Assembly: GCA_937881155.1 (NCBI GenBank)
Contig: CALGFI010000159.1
Coordinates: forward strand, 1-6,607
Origin: an uncultured bacterium
GTDB lineage: Bacteria; Actinomycetota; UBA4738; HRBIN12
Length of the DNA stretch: 6,607 nucleotides
Reading direction: 5' to 3'
The position numbers and the translations under genes are program-made. The notes beneath the pieces were generated by a model. The model was given only the letters and a program-made list of their open reading frames with translations, ran no database searches and had not been told where the DNA came from. Shown here one piece after another: positions 1-5,573 of the stretch (within the stretch, counting starts at the first letter, position 1; each line of letters starts with the position of its first letter).

Positions 1-269
1 ATGGACATCTCGTCGCTGTGGTTTCGCTCGACGCTGAGGGGGCGCCCTCGCGCATGGCTCGCCACGAGACGCCCGACGGAACGCGGGCGGTGTAGAGGCA
101 CGGTCACGGTACGGCCGGCGTCGCGTCGCCATCCCTCGCCAGGTCGAACGAAGCTTGCGACTTCCACGTCGTGCTGCCGTTCGAGGTGCTCGAGCAACGC
201 CGCCGACTTGATCGTTCCACCGCTCCGAGCCTCGACGAGCGGGCGCGGCGTGAGGAAGAGGAGACGCAT
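1..269 (-). CDS. GT4-like glycosyltransferase, N-terminal part (cut by window edge)
   Basis: This is the last visible gene of the left operon. It starts at ATG 269-267 and runs open, with no stop, through the left edge (89 complete codons). The start MRLLFLTPRPLVEARSGG is a typical first beta strand plus Gly-rich loop (G17-G18) of a GT-B glycosyltransferase acceptor domain. It is followed by a helix (about residues 19-33) and a second strand (HDVEVASF, 33-40). Residues 77-88 (PLSVERNHSDEM) resemble the 'P-x-S-x-x-x-x-x-S-x-x-M' stretch seen in sugar transferases of the TIGR03087/GT4 type; I infer that relation from memory of the family. The ATG lies one base after the TGA of the WecG/TagA-like gene (TGACATG), so translation is probably coupled. 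The donor-binding domain is outside the window, so the sugar donor and linkage cannot be guessed. The glycosyltransferase call is fairly safe; the subfamily is not. Confidence 0.75.
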   Translation of the reverse strand, partial: MRLLFLTPRPLVEARSGGTIKSAALLEHLERQHDVEVASFVRPGEGWRRDAGRTVTVPLHRPRSVGRLVASHARGRPLSVERNHSDEMS

Positions 270-270
270 G

Positions 271-1023
271 TCAGCTCGTGCGTTCGGTCAGGGCGCGGAA
301 GGGGAAGACGACCGTGGCTCGCACGATGCGTGGGTATCGCCCCGGCTCGAGCGCGAGCCTCCACGCCCACTCCAGGCCGACACGATGGACCAGCCGCGGT
401 GCCCGCCGGAGAAGTCCGGCCCACATGTCGAACGCGCCGCCCACGCCGATCATGATCCGTGCGGACGGGATGTCGTCCACGTGCTCGGCGATCCACCGCT
501 CCTGCTTCGGGGCGCCGAGACCGACGAGGACGACGGCCGGTGCGGCGTGTTGGAGGTCGCCGACGATCTCGTCGTCGCGCGCATCGGGGCGAGCGCGGCC
601 GTCGTCATCGATCGGGACGCCGGAGCCGGCGAGGTGGACGCGCACCGGTACGCGGCTCCGCCACTCGGCGGCGGCACGCTCGGCGACGGTGGCCGAGCCG
701 CCGACGAACGCGATCGGAAGGTCGCGATCGGAAGCGAGTCGAACCACGAGCGCACCGATCTCCACACCGGGCCACCGTCGAACCCTCCGTCGCGAGAGGA
801 GCGATTCCACCAGTGCGACGCCGGTCCCATCCGGGAGCGCGAGGTCGGCGGTGTTCAACAGTTCCCGATAAGACGGATCGTCGCGAGCACGAAGCAGGAT
901 CTCCGGGTTCGGCGTGAAGATGCGTCGCGCTCGGTCCCCCTCGAGGAATCCGATGCATGCGCGTTCGAGCTCCTCGCGCGATGCGACCTCGTCGAGCCGG
1001 ACGCCGAAGATCTCGCGTGCCAC
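271..1023 (-). CDS. WecG/TagA/CpsF family glycosyltransferase
   Basis: This 250-residue protein has the normal length and the full motif set of the WecG/TagA/CpsF family (GT26). These enzymes transfer a sugar such as ManNAc, ManNAcA or glucose from a UDP donor onto a polyprenyl-diphosphate-linked sugar at the cytoplasmic membrane. Visible motifs are TPNPE (37-41), PDGTGVA (64-70), VGGS (107-110), VGLGAPKQERWI (167-178), VGGAFDMWAG (194-203), RRAPR (206-210) and GLEWAWRLALEP (216-227). T37 and D65 fall at the positions reported as functionally important in TagA; D65 is the likely catalytic acid/base. The basic, hydrophobic C-terminus (about 216-246) matches the part that tethers TagA to membranes. 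The start is GTG, and its G is also the last base of the preceding sulfotransferase TAG (TAGTG), which implies translational coupling. No convincing SD is seen. Donor and acceptor cannot be read from sequence. Family assignment is very secure. Confidence 0.95.
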   Translation of the reverse strand: MAREIFGVRLDEVASREELERACIGFLEGDRARRIFTPNPEILLRARDDPSYRELLNTADLALPDGTGVALVESLLSRRRVRRWPGVEIGALVVRLASDRDLPIAFVGGSATVAERAAAEWRSRVPVRVHLAGSGVPIDDDGRARPDARDDEIVGDLQHAAPAVVLVGLGAPKQERWIAEHVDDIPSARIMIGVGGAFDMWAGLLRRAPRLVHRVGLEWAWRLALEPGRYPRIVRATVVFPFRALTERTS

Positions 1024-1766
1024 TACGGACCCGGCGTACCGGCCTCGGCGCGCGCCAGCGACGCATAGACCTGCTCGGCGCGATCGCGCAGGGTGGCCGA
1101 CGCCTCGCTCCGGAAGCTCTCGCGGAGGTCCGCCTTCATCCGGTCGCGAAGGTCAGAGGGCCGGGGAACGATGCGTTCCAGGCGCTCGCCGCCGCCGCGA
1201 CGGCGGCGCCAGTCGTCGTCGATCTCGCGCATGATCCGTTCGACGTTGTCCGGCGTGGACTCGAACTCGACGAGGTCAGTCCCGAAGCGACGGTTGACGC
1301 GACGGATCACCGAGCCCATCTGGCCGCCGGTGACCTCGTCGTACGTCCCGACGACGAACCCCGAACGCCGGGGTTGTAAGGGCTCGTAGAACCGCAGGAA
1401 CCCGTGGAGCACGTCGTTCGGCGTCCGCCGCGGGTGCCGGATCATGTTCGAGACGACGACGTCCTCGGGCGATCGGATCAACACGAGCGCCGGCACGGCG
1501 AGATCGATCGCGCGCAACACGTTCGCCGGCGCGTGGGTGTGATGGGCGACATGGAGGACACGTGGCGCCTGTGCCAGATTGATCGTCGCGAGCGCGAACG
1601 ACGACGCGCATCTGGGGAATGACTCGACCACGAGGTCGGTCCGCTCGTCGACGACGACGCCCTCGCCTCGGAGTCGTGTCAACGGAAGCGCAACGACGGG
1701 ATACCGCGCGAGCGACGTCATCACGAGGTACCGAAGCCGCTCCACCGTCTCAGATGCTACTTGCAC
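1023..1766 (-). CDS. PAPS-dependent sulfotransferase-like protein
   Basis: The product has 247 residues. Residues 46-60 (VVESFPRCASSFALA) form a strand-loop-helix in the position of the 5'-phosphosulfate-binding loop of sulfotransferases, usually [SY]FP[KR]SGT[ST]W. Residues 95-107 (LVLIRSPEDVVVS) match the 3'-phosphate-binding segment, with R99 and S107 at the usual spacing. Between them is a His-rich stretch, VAHHTHAP (73-80), that could hold a catalytic base. It would transfer sulfate from PAPS to a hydroxyl of a sugar or lipid. The loop is degenerate: Cys53, Ala54 and Ser55 replace Ser-Gly-Thr. The C-terminal part (about 200-240) is charged and helical. The start is taken as GTG 1766, nine bases after the stop of the upstream glycosyltransferase; no strong SD is visible, and the first ATG alternative (codon 16) would cut into the N-terminal helix. 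The end overlaps the WecG/TagA-like start by one base. An inactive or non-PAPS P-loop protein is the main alternative. Confidence 0.85.
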   Translation of the reverse strand: MQVASETVERLRYLVMTSLARYPVVALPLTRLRGEGVVVDERTDLVVESFPRCASSFALATINLAQAPRVLHVAHHTHAPANVLRAIDLAVPALVLIRSPEDVVVSNMIRHPRRTPNDVLHGFLRFYEPLQPRRSGFVVGTYDEVTGGQMGSVIRRVNRRFGTDLVEFESTPDNVERIMREIDDDWRRRRGGGERLERIVPRPSDLRDRMKADLRESFRSEASATLRDRAEQVYASLARAEAGTPGP

Positions 1767-1775
1767 GCCGAACGC

Positions 1776-2768
1776 CTAGGGCGTCGCCGCGGGTGCTACC
1801 GGCCGAGCCAGCAACCTGGCCAGTCCGTCTTCCGAATCGAACACGACGTCGTTGGGACCGGCTTGTTCGGCCAGGCCTCCGACGTCGGCGACGAACGCCG
1901 GCGTCCCCAGCCGCTGTGCCCGGGCCAGCGCGCCCGACGACCACGCTCGCCGGTACGGGAACACGACGGCATCCGCCGCGGTGATCCACTCGTCGAACTC
2001 GGCGTCCGAGACGTAGCGCTCGATCATCGTCACGCCGCCGGTTCGTTCGCAGAGCGTTCGAAGCTCGTCGACGTAGCCGACCGCGGCGGACGTCGGCGTT
2101 CGCACCGAGCCGACGACGTACAGACGTCCCGGCGAGCCTGCGATCCCGAACGCGCGAACGGCGCGGTCGAACCCTTTGTCCGGGTGGATGAACCCCGCAC
2201 ACACGAACACGGGACGCTCCGGTCCGAGATCGAGACGCGCACGAGCCTCGTCCCGTCGGAGCACCGCGTGGACCGTGACGGAGGCCGTATGCGGTACGAG
2301 CGTCGCGTTCGTTCGGATGCCGTAGTCGCGCTCGAGCGCGCGGCGTTCGGCCTCGGTGTGGAACAGGAGCCGCGCTCGGGCGAAGGCCAGTCCCAGCAGC
2401 CGGTAGTCGGGGCGAAGGCGAGAGGGCGGCGCCGTCGCCTCGTGGACCAGGATCTCGACGGACGGCCGGCGGGCAACGAGCCACAGCAGCGACGCCGCCG
2501 TGATCACGTGCAGGACCGGCGATCGCGGCCGAAAGTACAGACCCGGCTCGAAGTGCACGACGATCCGGTCGAACCTCCCCGCGATCCGCGCGGCCTGACG
2601 GAACGCGGAACCGCCGATGAACCGGTGCTGCACGTCGCCGTGGCCGTCTGGCGGCGAGAGGACGACGACATCGTGACCCTCGTCGCGGAGCCGCGTCGCC
2701 TGCGCGGCGACGTACGCGCCGATCCCGCAGTGCCTCGGCGGGTACGGACCGACGAGCAGGATCCGCAT
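1776..2768 (-). CDS. GT4-fold glycosyltransferase (without the usual EX7E pair)
   Basis: The product has 330 residues and a GT-B fold. The N-terminal domain begins MRILLVGPYPPRHCGIGAYV (1-20), the common 'PP..GIG.Y' acceptor-domain start, with VHFEPG (71-76) and HTEAERRAL (137-145) following. The C-terminal donor domain has AGFIHPDKGFDRAV (191-204), the equivalent of the 'G...p.KG' donor-phosphate loop, then YVVGSVR (217-223) and VVFPYRRAWSSGALARAQRLGTPAFVADVGGL (268-299). The SSG-A segment stands where GT4 enzymes have E-x7-E, and neither glutamate is kept, as in some mannosyltransferase-like GT4 groups. The start ATG overlaps the stop of an 11-codon ORF (TGATG). In-frame codons upstream reach back to the TAG of the previous glycosyltransferase with no better start. 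The enzyme presumably extends the lipid-linked glycan made by this locus. Donor sugar unknown. The glycosyltransferase assignment is firm. Confidence 0.92.
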   Translation of the reverse strand: MRILLVGPYPPRHCGIGAYVAAQATRLRDEGHDVVVLSPPDGHGDVQHRFIGGSAFRQAARIAGRFDRIVVHFEPGLYFRPRSPVLHVITAASLLWLVARRPSVEILVHEATAPPSRLRPDYRLLGLAFARARLLFHTEAERRALERDYGIRTNATLVPHTASVTVHAVLRRDEARARLDLGPERPVFVCAGFIHPDKGFDRAVRAFGIAGSPGRLYVVGSVRTPTSAAVGYVDELRTLCERTGGVTMIERYVSDAEFDEWITAADAVVFPYRRAWSSGALARAQRLGTPAFVADVGGLAEQAGPNDVVFDSEDGLARLLARPVAPAATP

Positions 2769-2803
2769 CAGTGACGACCGCTCTCGTCTCCGACGGACCG
2801 CAC
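2768..2803 (-). CDS. Possible 11-codon coupling mini-ORF
   Basis: In the 57-base gap between the two minus-strand glycosyltransferases lies a GTG (2803-2801), preceded six bases upstream by GGAAGG (2815-2810). This is the best SD-like sequence in the left operon. The reading frame encodes MRSVGDESGRH and ends in a TGA whose last two bases plus the next G form the ATG of the following gene (TGATG, 2770-2766). The arrangement would let ribosomes load here and reinitiate on the glycosyltransferase, which has no good SD of its own. The peptide itself resembles nothing I know. It may instead be a leftover of an earlier, longer upstream gene, or chance. Confidence 0.3.
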   Translation of the reverse strand: MRSVGDESGRH

Positions 2804-2825
2804 GGCGTTCCTTCCGTTCACGGTG

Positions 2826-3974
2826 CTAACCGGCAGCCGCCGAGTGCAGGACGCCGGCCGTTCGACGCGCGGTCGCGTCCCAGTCGTAGACACGCGCGCG
2901 TTCGAGACCTGCGCTCCGAAGACGCGCGCGGAGCGTCGCGTCCTGAAGGAGCGACTCGATGCCCGCTGCGATCGCGTCGGGATCGTGGGGGTCGACGAGC
3001 ACGGCAGCGCCGTCGGCGAGCTCGGGGAGCGACGAGACGTTCGACGCGAGCACCGGCGTGCCGGATGCCATCGCCTCCAGAACCGGGAGCCCGAACCCCT
3101 CGTACAGCGAGGGGTACGCCAGCAGCTCCGCGCCGGCGAGCAGCGCCGAGGCGTCGGGCTCGGACACATATCCCGTCAGCGTGATGTCGTCGCGCACGTC
3201 GGCGGGAACGCGTGCCAGCGCCTCCGCGACGGTATCTCGTCGGTTCGGATCCCACGGCCTCGCTCCGGCAAGAACGAGACGCGGGCGGACGGAGCCCCGC
3301 ACACGAGCGAACGCGTCGAGCATCCCCTGCAAGTTCTTCCGGCCGTCGAGACCGACGAACAGCACATACGGCCCGTCGATCCCGTAGCGATCGCGCACGC
3401 CGCGAACGTCGTCGTGGTCGCGTGGATGGAAGATCTCAGCGTCGACGCCGAGGGGGATCACCTCGATGCGATCTCGTTCCACGCCGTAGTGTTCCTGGAC
3501 GTCGTCCGCCGTCGCGTTCGACGGGACGATGACCCGCGTTCCCGCGGTCAGCGTTCGCTCGAGGCTGCGGAGCCACCACGGCACGGCGTGCAGCGCCGTC
3601 GACGGCAACAAGCGAAACCCCAGGTCGTGAACGGTGACCACGACGCGTTGCGCGCGCGTCGGCGGCGGAACGAAGTTCGGCCCGAACACGACGTCGCCAC
3701 GAACGAACCACTCCATGCGCGGAAGACCGAGCCGGGCGACGGCTCGGTTGAACCACCTCGCGGGGATCGGCGTGCCGTGCTCGACGAGGTTCGACGCGCC
3801 GACGTCCGAGAAGAACCGGCGGCCGGTCAGGACGCCGCCGGCGTTCAGGTACCAGGCCACGTATCGCGTGGAAGGGTCGACCAGCGGCAGTCGCCGAACG
3901 AGCTGCCACGTGTAGCGCCCGACCCCGGTTCGGTGGGGCGCGGTCGCGGACCGCGCGTCGATGACGACCTGCAT
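2826..3974 (-). CDS. Family 4 glycosyltransferase, MtfB-like
   Basis: First gene of the left operon; 382 residues, normal for a GT4 enzyme. Domain order is clear. The N-terminal acceptor domain has MQVVIDARSA (1-10) and TGVGRYTWQL (16-25), the signature of MtfB-like mannosyl/rhamnosyl transferases, then VTVHDLGF (113-120) and PSNATADDV (151-159). The C-terminal donor domain has VLFVGLDGRKNLQGMLDAF (204-222), with R212/K213 at the donor-phosphate loop, TGYVSEPD (267-274), YPSLYEGFGLPVLEAMASG (287-305), with the E-x7-E pair at E292 and E300 intact, and SNVSSLPELA (311-320). It ends at a tryptophan-containing helix (W365), typical for the family. ATG 3974 was chosen because the family pattern begins there. 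The open frame extends to 4190 only as Arg/Ser-rich noise overlapping the divergent gene. A TACGAT box lies 8 bases before the ATG, so the message may be leaderless. It likely adds mannose, rhamnose or a similar sugar; the exact donor is unknown. Confidence 0.95.
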   Translation of the reverse strand: MQVVIDARSATAPHRTGVGRYTWQLVRRLPLVDPSTRYVAWYLNAGGVLTGRRFFSDVGASNLVEHGTPIPARWFNRAVARLGLPRMEWFVRGDVVFGPNFVPPPTRAQRVVVTVHDLGFRLLPSTALHAVPWWLRSLERTLTAGTRVIVPSNATADDVQEHYGVERDRIEVIPLGVDAEIFHPRDHDDVRGVRDRYGIDGPYVLFVGLDGRKNLQGMLDAFARVRGSVRPRLVLAGARPWDPNRRDTVAEALARVPADVRDDITLTGYVSEPDASALLAGAELLAYPSLYEGFGLPVLEAMASGTPVLASNVSSLPELADGAAVLVDPHDPDAIAAGIESLLQDATLRARLRSAGLERARVYDWDATARRTAGVLHSAAAG

Positions 3975-3982
3975 GGTTGGGC

Positions 3983-3988
3983 ATCGTA
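3983..3988 (-). promoter_or_regulatory. Putative -10 box of the left operon (leaderless)
   Basis: Read on the minus strand, TACGAT (3988-3983) fits the actinobacterial TANNNT -10 pattern and matches four of six bases of TATAAT. Its end is 8 bases from the A of the ATG at 3974, so transcription would begin at or within two bases of the start codon. No SD is present before this ATG, which agrees with a leaderless message. No good -35 element is seen. The position is an inference from sequence alone. Confidence 0.4.
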
Positions 3989-4018
3989 TCGACGAGCCGT
4001 GAGCGATCCGCGCGTTGG

Positions 4019-4024
4019 TAGGCT
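4019..4024 (+). promoter_or_regulatory. Putative extended -10 box of the right operon (leaderless)
   Basis: TAGGCT (4019-4024) is preceded by TGG (4016-4018), giving an extended -10 (TGN-TANNNT). It ends 9 bases before the A of the ATG at 4034, so the transcript would start at or just before the start codon. No SD precedes this ATG. No convincing -35 is seen, which is tolerable for an extended -10 promoter. With the opposite-facing box at 3983-3988, the two promoters would share about 30 bases of upstream DNA. Confidence 0.45.
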
Positions 4025-4033
4025 CGCGCGCAC

Positions 4034-4483
4034 ATGGCCGAGCCCGTTCCGCCGAACGACGACGACGCCCGGCGCATCCTCGAGCGCGAGCTCTACTGGG
4101 CGGGCGATCCGACGACGGCCGAGAGCGGAAGCACAAGACAGCTCCGGATCGCGCTCCACGACTTCGCCGCGGCGCTCCGCGCGGACTCACGCTCGCGGGT
4201 GCCGAGGCAGGAGCCGCTGCTCGGTTCGGCGTCGCGATGGAAGCGGAACGTGAAGGTTTCCTTCTATCTGGCCCTCAGGCCGGTCACTCACCGGTACGAC
4301 CGGCTGCTCGCCGACCTGGCCACGCTCACGCGGATGCTCGCCGAGCGGCTCGCGGATGCCGAAGCGGAGATCGCGCAGCTCAGGGAGCGCCTGGCCGATC
4401 GAGCCGGTGTCGACGACACCACCGCCCCGAGCGAACGCGCGACTCCCAGGCGTCGCACTCGTAACCCCGCCGGGGAGGGTTGA
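4034..4483 (+). CDS. Small coiled-coil protein of unknown function
   Basis: I do not recognise this 149-residue protein. The N-terminal third (1-50) is acidic and helical, with ILERELYWAG (15-24). A basic/aromatic segment follows (68-88, including WKRNVKVSFYLALRPVTHRY). Then comes a probable coiled coil (about 89-122) with Leu/Ile/Ala at 95, 98, 102, 106, 109, 113, 116 and 120. The tail (125-149) is polar and Arg/Pro-rich, probably disordered. There is no signal peptide or clear membrane span. The segment around 68-100 recalls the linker region found beside methyltransferase domains in actinobacterial polysaccharide-cluster proteins, but no catalytic domain is present; that similarity is a weak impression. 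It is the first gene of the right operon, and its TGA overlaps the next ATG (TGATG), so it is probably made together with that glycosyltransferase and could be an adaptor or length-control partner. Frame choice rests on this overlap, composition and the coiled coil. Confidence 0.75.
   Translation: MAEPVPPNDDDARRILERELYWAGDPTTAESGSTRQLRIALHDFAAALRADSRSRVPRQEPLLGSASRWKRNVKVSFYLALRPVTHRYDRLLADLATLTRMLAERLADAEAEIAQLRERLADRAGVDDTTAPSERATPRRRTRNPAGEG
4472..4479 (+). promoter_or_regulatory. Shine-Dalgarno sequence deciding the start at 4483
   Basis: GGGGAGGG contains GGAGG (4474-4478), four bases from the ATG at 4483 but only one base from the alternative TTG at 4480. The spacing favours the ATG. 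It is the only near-consensus SD in the window that directly precedes a large gene. Confidence 0.75.
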
Positions 4484-5532
4484 TGCGGATCGCCGTGTGC
4501 CACCCGCAGACGCCGTTCGTCCGCGGGGGCGCGGAGACGCACGCCGAGCAGCTCGTGGGAGCGCTTCGAGATGCCCGCCACGAGACGGATCTCGTTCTCG
4601 TAGCCGGGAAGTGGTACCCGGGCGCCGAGCTCATCCACCAGATGGCGGTGTGGCGAAGCATGGAGCTGTCCGAGTCGAACGGCCTTCCGATCGACGTGGT
4701 GATCCCGCTGAAGTTCCCGGCGTACCTGATCCAGCACGAACGGAAGGTCGTGTGGCTGATCCATCAGCACCGGACCGCGTACGAGCTGTGGGACCACCCG
4801 GAATACGCGGATCTCGCACGGCAGAAGGACGCGGTGCTCGTGCGCGACGCGATCCACGCAGCGGATCGCGTCGCGCTCGGCGAGGCCAAACGCGTGTTCA
4901 CCAACTCGAAGAACGTGCAGCGCCGGTTGTGGGATTCGCTCAGGATCCCGTCCGAGCCGCTGTATCACCGGTCGCCGCTCACGGCGGACCTGCTGCGGCG
5001 CGAGCCGGGGCCGTACGGCGACGCGATCGTGTTCCCCAGCCGGTTCGAGAGCCTGAAGCGGCAGAGCATCGTGGTCGACGCGATGCGTCATGTGAAGACC
5101 GACGTGCGCCTGGTCCTCGTCGGGCGCGGCCCGGACGAGGATGCCCTCCGACGCCAGATCGGCGAGCACGACCTCAGCGAGCGCGTCTCGATCGAGGTGG
5201 CCGTCCCGAATGAACGCCTTCGCGAGCTGATGCTGAACGCGCTCGCCGTGTACTACGGCCCGTTCGACGAGGACTACGGGTACGTCACGCTCGAGGGCTT
5301 CGCCGCGCGCCGGCCGGTCATCACGCTCACCGACAGCGGCGGTCCGCTCGAGTTCGTCGAGGACGGCGAGACCGGACTCGTTGCGTCCCCGGATCCGAAG
5401 GCGGTCGCCGACACCTTCGACAGGCTGTTCGCGCAGCGCGACCTGGCGCGCCGGCTGGGGGAGGCGGGACGACGGCGTGTCGAGGAGACCGTTCCGGAGT
5501 GGCCGGAGGTGGTCGAACGGTTGCTCGCCTGA
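4483..5532 (+). CDS. Family 4 glycosyltransferase (GGAETH type)
   Basis: The product has 349 residues from ATG 4483. The N-terminus MRIAVCHPQTPFVRGGAETH (1-20) carries the Gly-rich loop of GT4 acceptor domains. Residues 77-103 (KFPAYLI, then VVWLIHQHRTAYELW) are characteristic of a subgroup found in bacterial exopolysaccharide and LPS loci. FTNSKNVQRRL (139-149) ends the first domain. The donor domain has VFPSRFESLKRQSIVVDAM (183-201) with R187 and K192 in the donor-phosphate loop, LVLVGRGPD (210-218), and GPFDEDYGYVTLEGFAARRPVI (259-280) with the E-x7-E pair E263/E271 intact, then TDSGGPLEFV (283-292). It is a soluble or peripheral cytoplasmic enzyme using a nucleotide sugar. Its start overlaps the stop of the coiled-coil gene by one base and has a strong SD. 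Donor and acceptor are unknown. Family assignment is secure. Confidence 0.95.
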   Translation: MRIAVCHPQTPFVRGGAETHAEQLVGALRDARHETDLVLVAGKWYPGAELIHQMAVWRSMELSESNGLPIDVVIPLKFPAYLIQHERKVVWLIHQHRTAYELWDHPEYADLARQKDAVLVRDAIHAADRVALGEAKRVFTNSKNVQRRLWDSLRIPSEPLYHRSPLTADLLRREPGPYGDAIVFPSRFESLKRQSIVVDAMRHVKTDVRLVLVGRGPDEDALRRQIGEHDLSERVSIEVAVPNERLRELMLNALAVYYGPFDEDYGYVTLEGFAARRPVITLTDSGGPLEFVEDGETGLVASPDPKAVADTFDRLFAQRDLARRLGEAGRRRVEETVPEWPEVVERLLA

Positions 5533-5565
5533 TCGACCGGCTGACCACGCCGCAGCCGCGGTCGA
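5533..5565. other. Imperfect hairpin between two glycosyltransferase genes
   Basis: Directly after the TGA at 5530-5532, TCGACCG (5533-5539) pairs with CGGTCGA (5559-5565). Inside it, GCTG (5540-5543) pairs with CAGC (5553-5556), leaving a two-base bulge (5557-5558) and a nine-base loop (5544-5552). The total is 11 GC-rich base pairs. The hairpin ends eight bases before the GTG start at 5574, where an SD would normally be. No T-run follows, so it is not a standard intrinsic terminator. It could protect the mRNA, attenuate the next gene or be chance in GC-rich DNA. Confidence 0.4.
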
Positions 5566-5573
5566 CCCCCGTC

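Noticed and set aside
1..1068. 355-codon plus-strand open frame
   Set aside because: It lies antisense to the edge glycosyltransferase and the WecG/TagA-like gene. Its protein is Arg/Asp/Ser-rich without family motifs, the expected mirror frame in GC-rich DNA.
1761..2774. 337-codon plus-strand open frame
   Set aside because: Antisense to a clear GT4-fold gene over nearly its whole length; low-complexity Arg-rich product with no motifs.
2766..2828. Readthrough fusion of the two minus-strand glycosyltransferases, which share a frame across the TAG at 2826-2828
   Set aside because: Both proteins are complete at these ends, with a proper C-terminal helix and a proper ATG-led first strand, so the shared frame with 19 sense codons between is most simply chance.
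3975..4190. 72-residue N-terminal extension of the MtfB-like glycosyltransferase
   Set aside because: The extension is Arg/Ser-rich, overlaps the divergent coiled-coil gene and precedes the natural family start MQVVIDAR at 3974.
2823..4253. 476-codon plus-strand open frame, longest in the window
   Set aside because: Runs antisense through the MtfB-like glycosyltransferase and overlaps the coiled-coil gene in another frame. The product has no recognisable domain; length alone is not evidence at this GC content.
4480..4482. TTG as the start of the GGAETH-type glycosyltransferase
   Set aside because: Only one base from GGAGG, too close for initiation; the adjacent ATG at 4483 has better spacing and gives the usual MRIA start.
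4288..5169. 293-codon minus-strand open frame
   Set aside because: Antisense to the GGAETH-type glycosyltransferase; composition typical of a shadow frame.
5533..5573. Intrinsic terminator after the GGAETH-type glycosyltransferase
   Set aside because: A hairpin is present but no T-run follows, and the next gene begins eight bases later with no promoter-like box.
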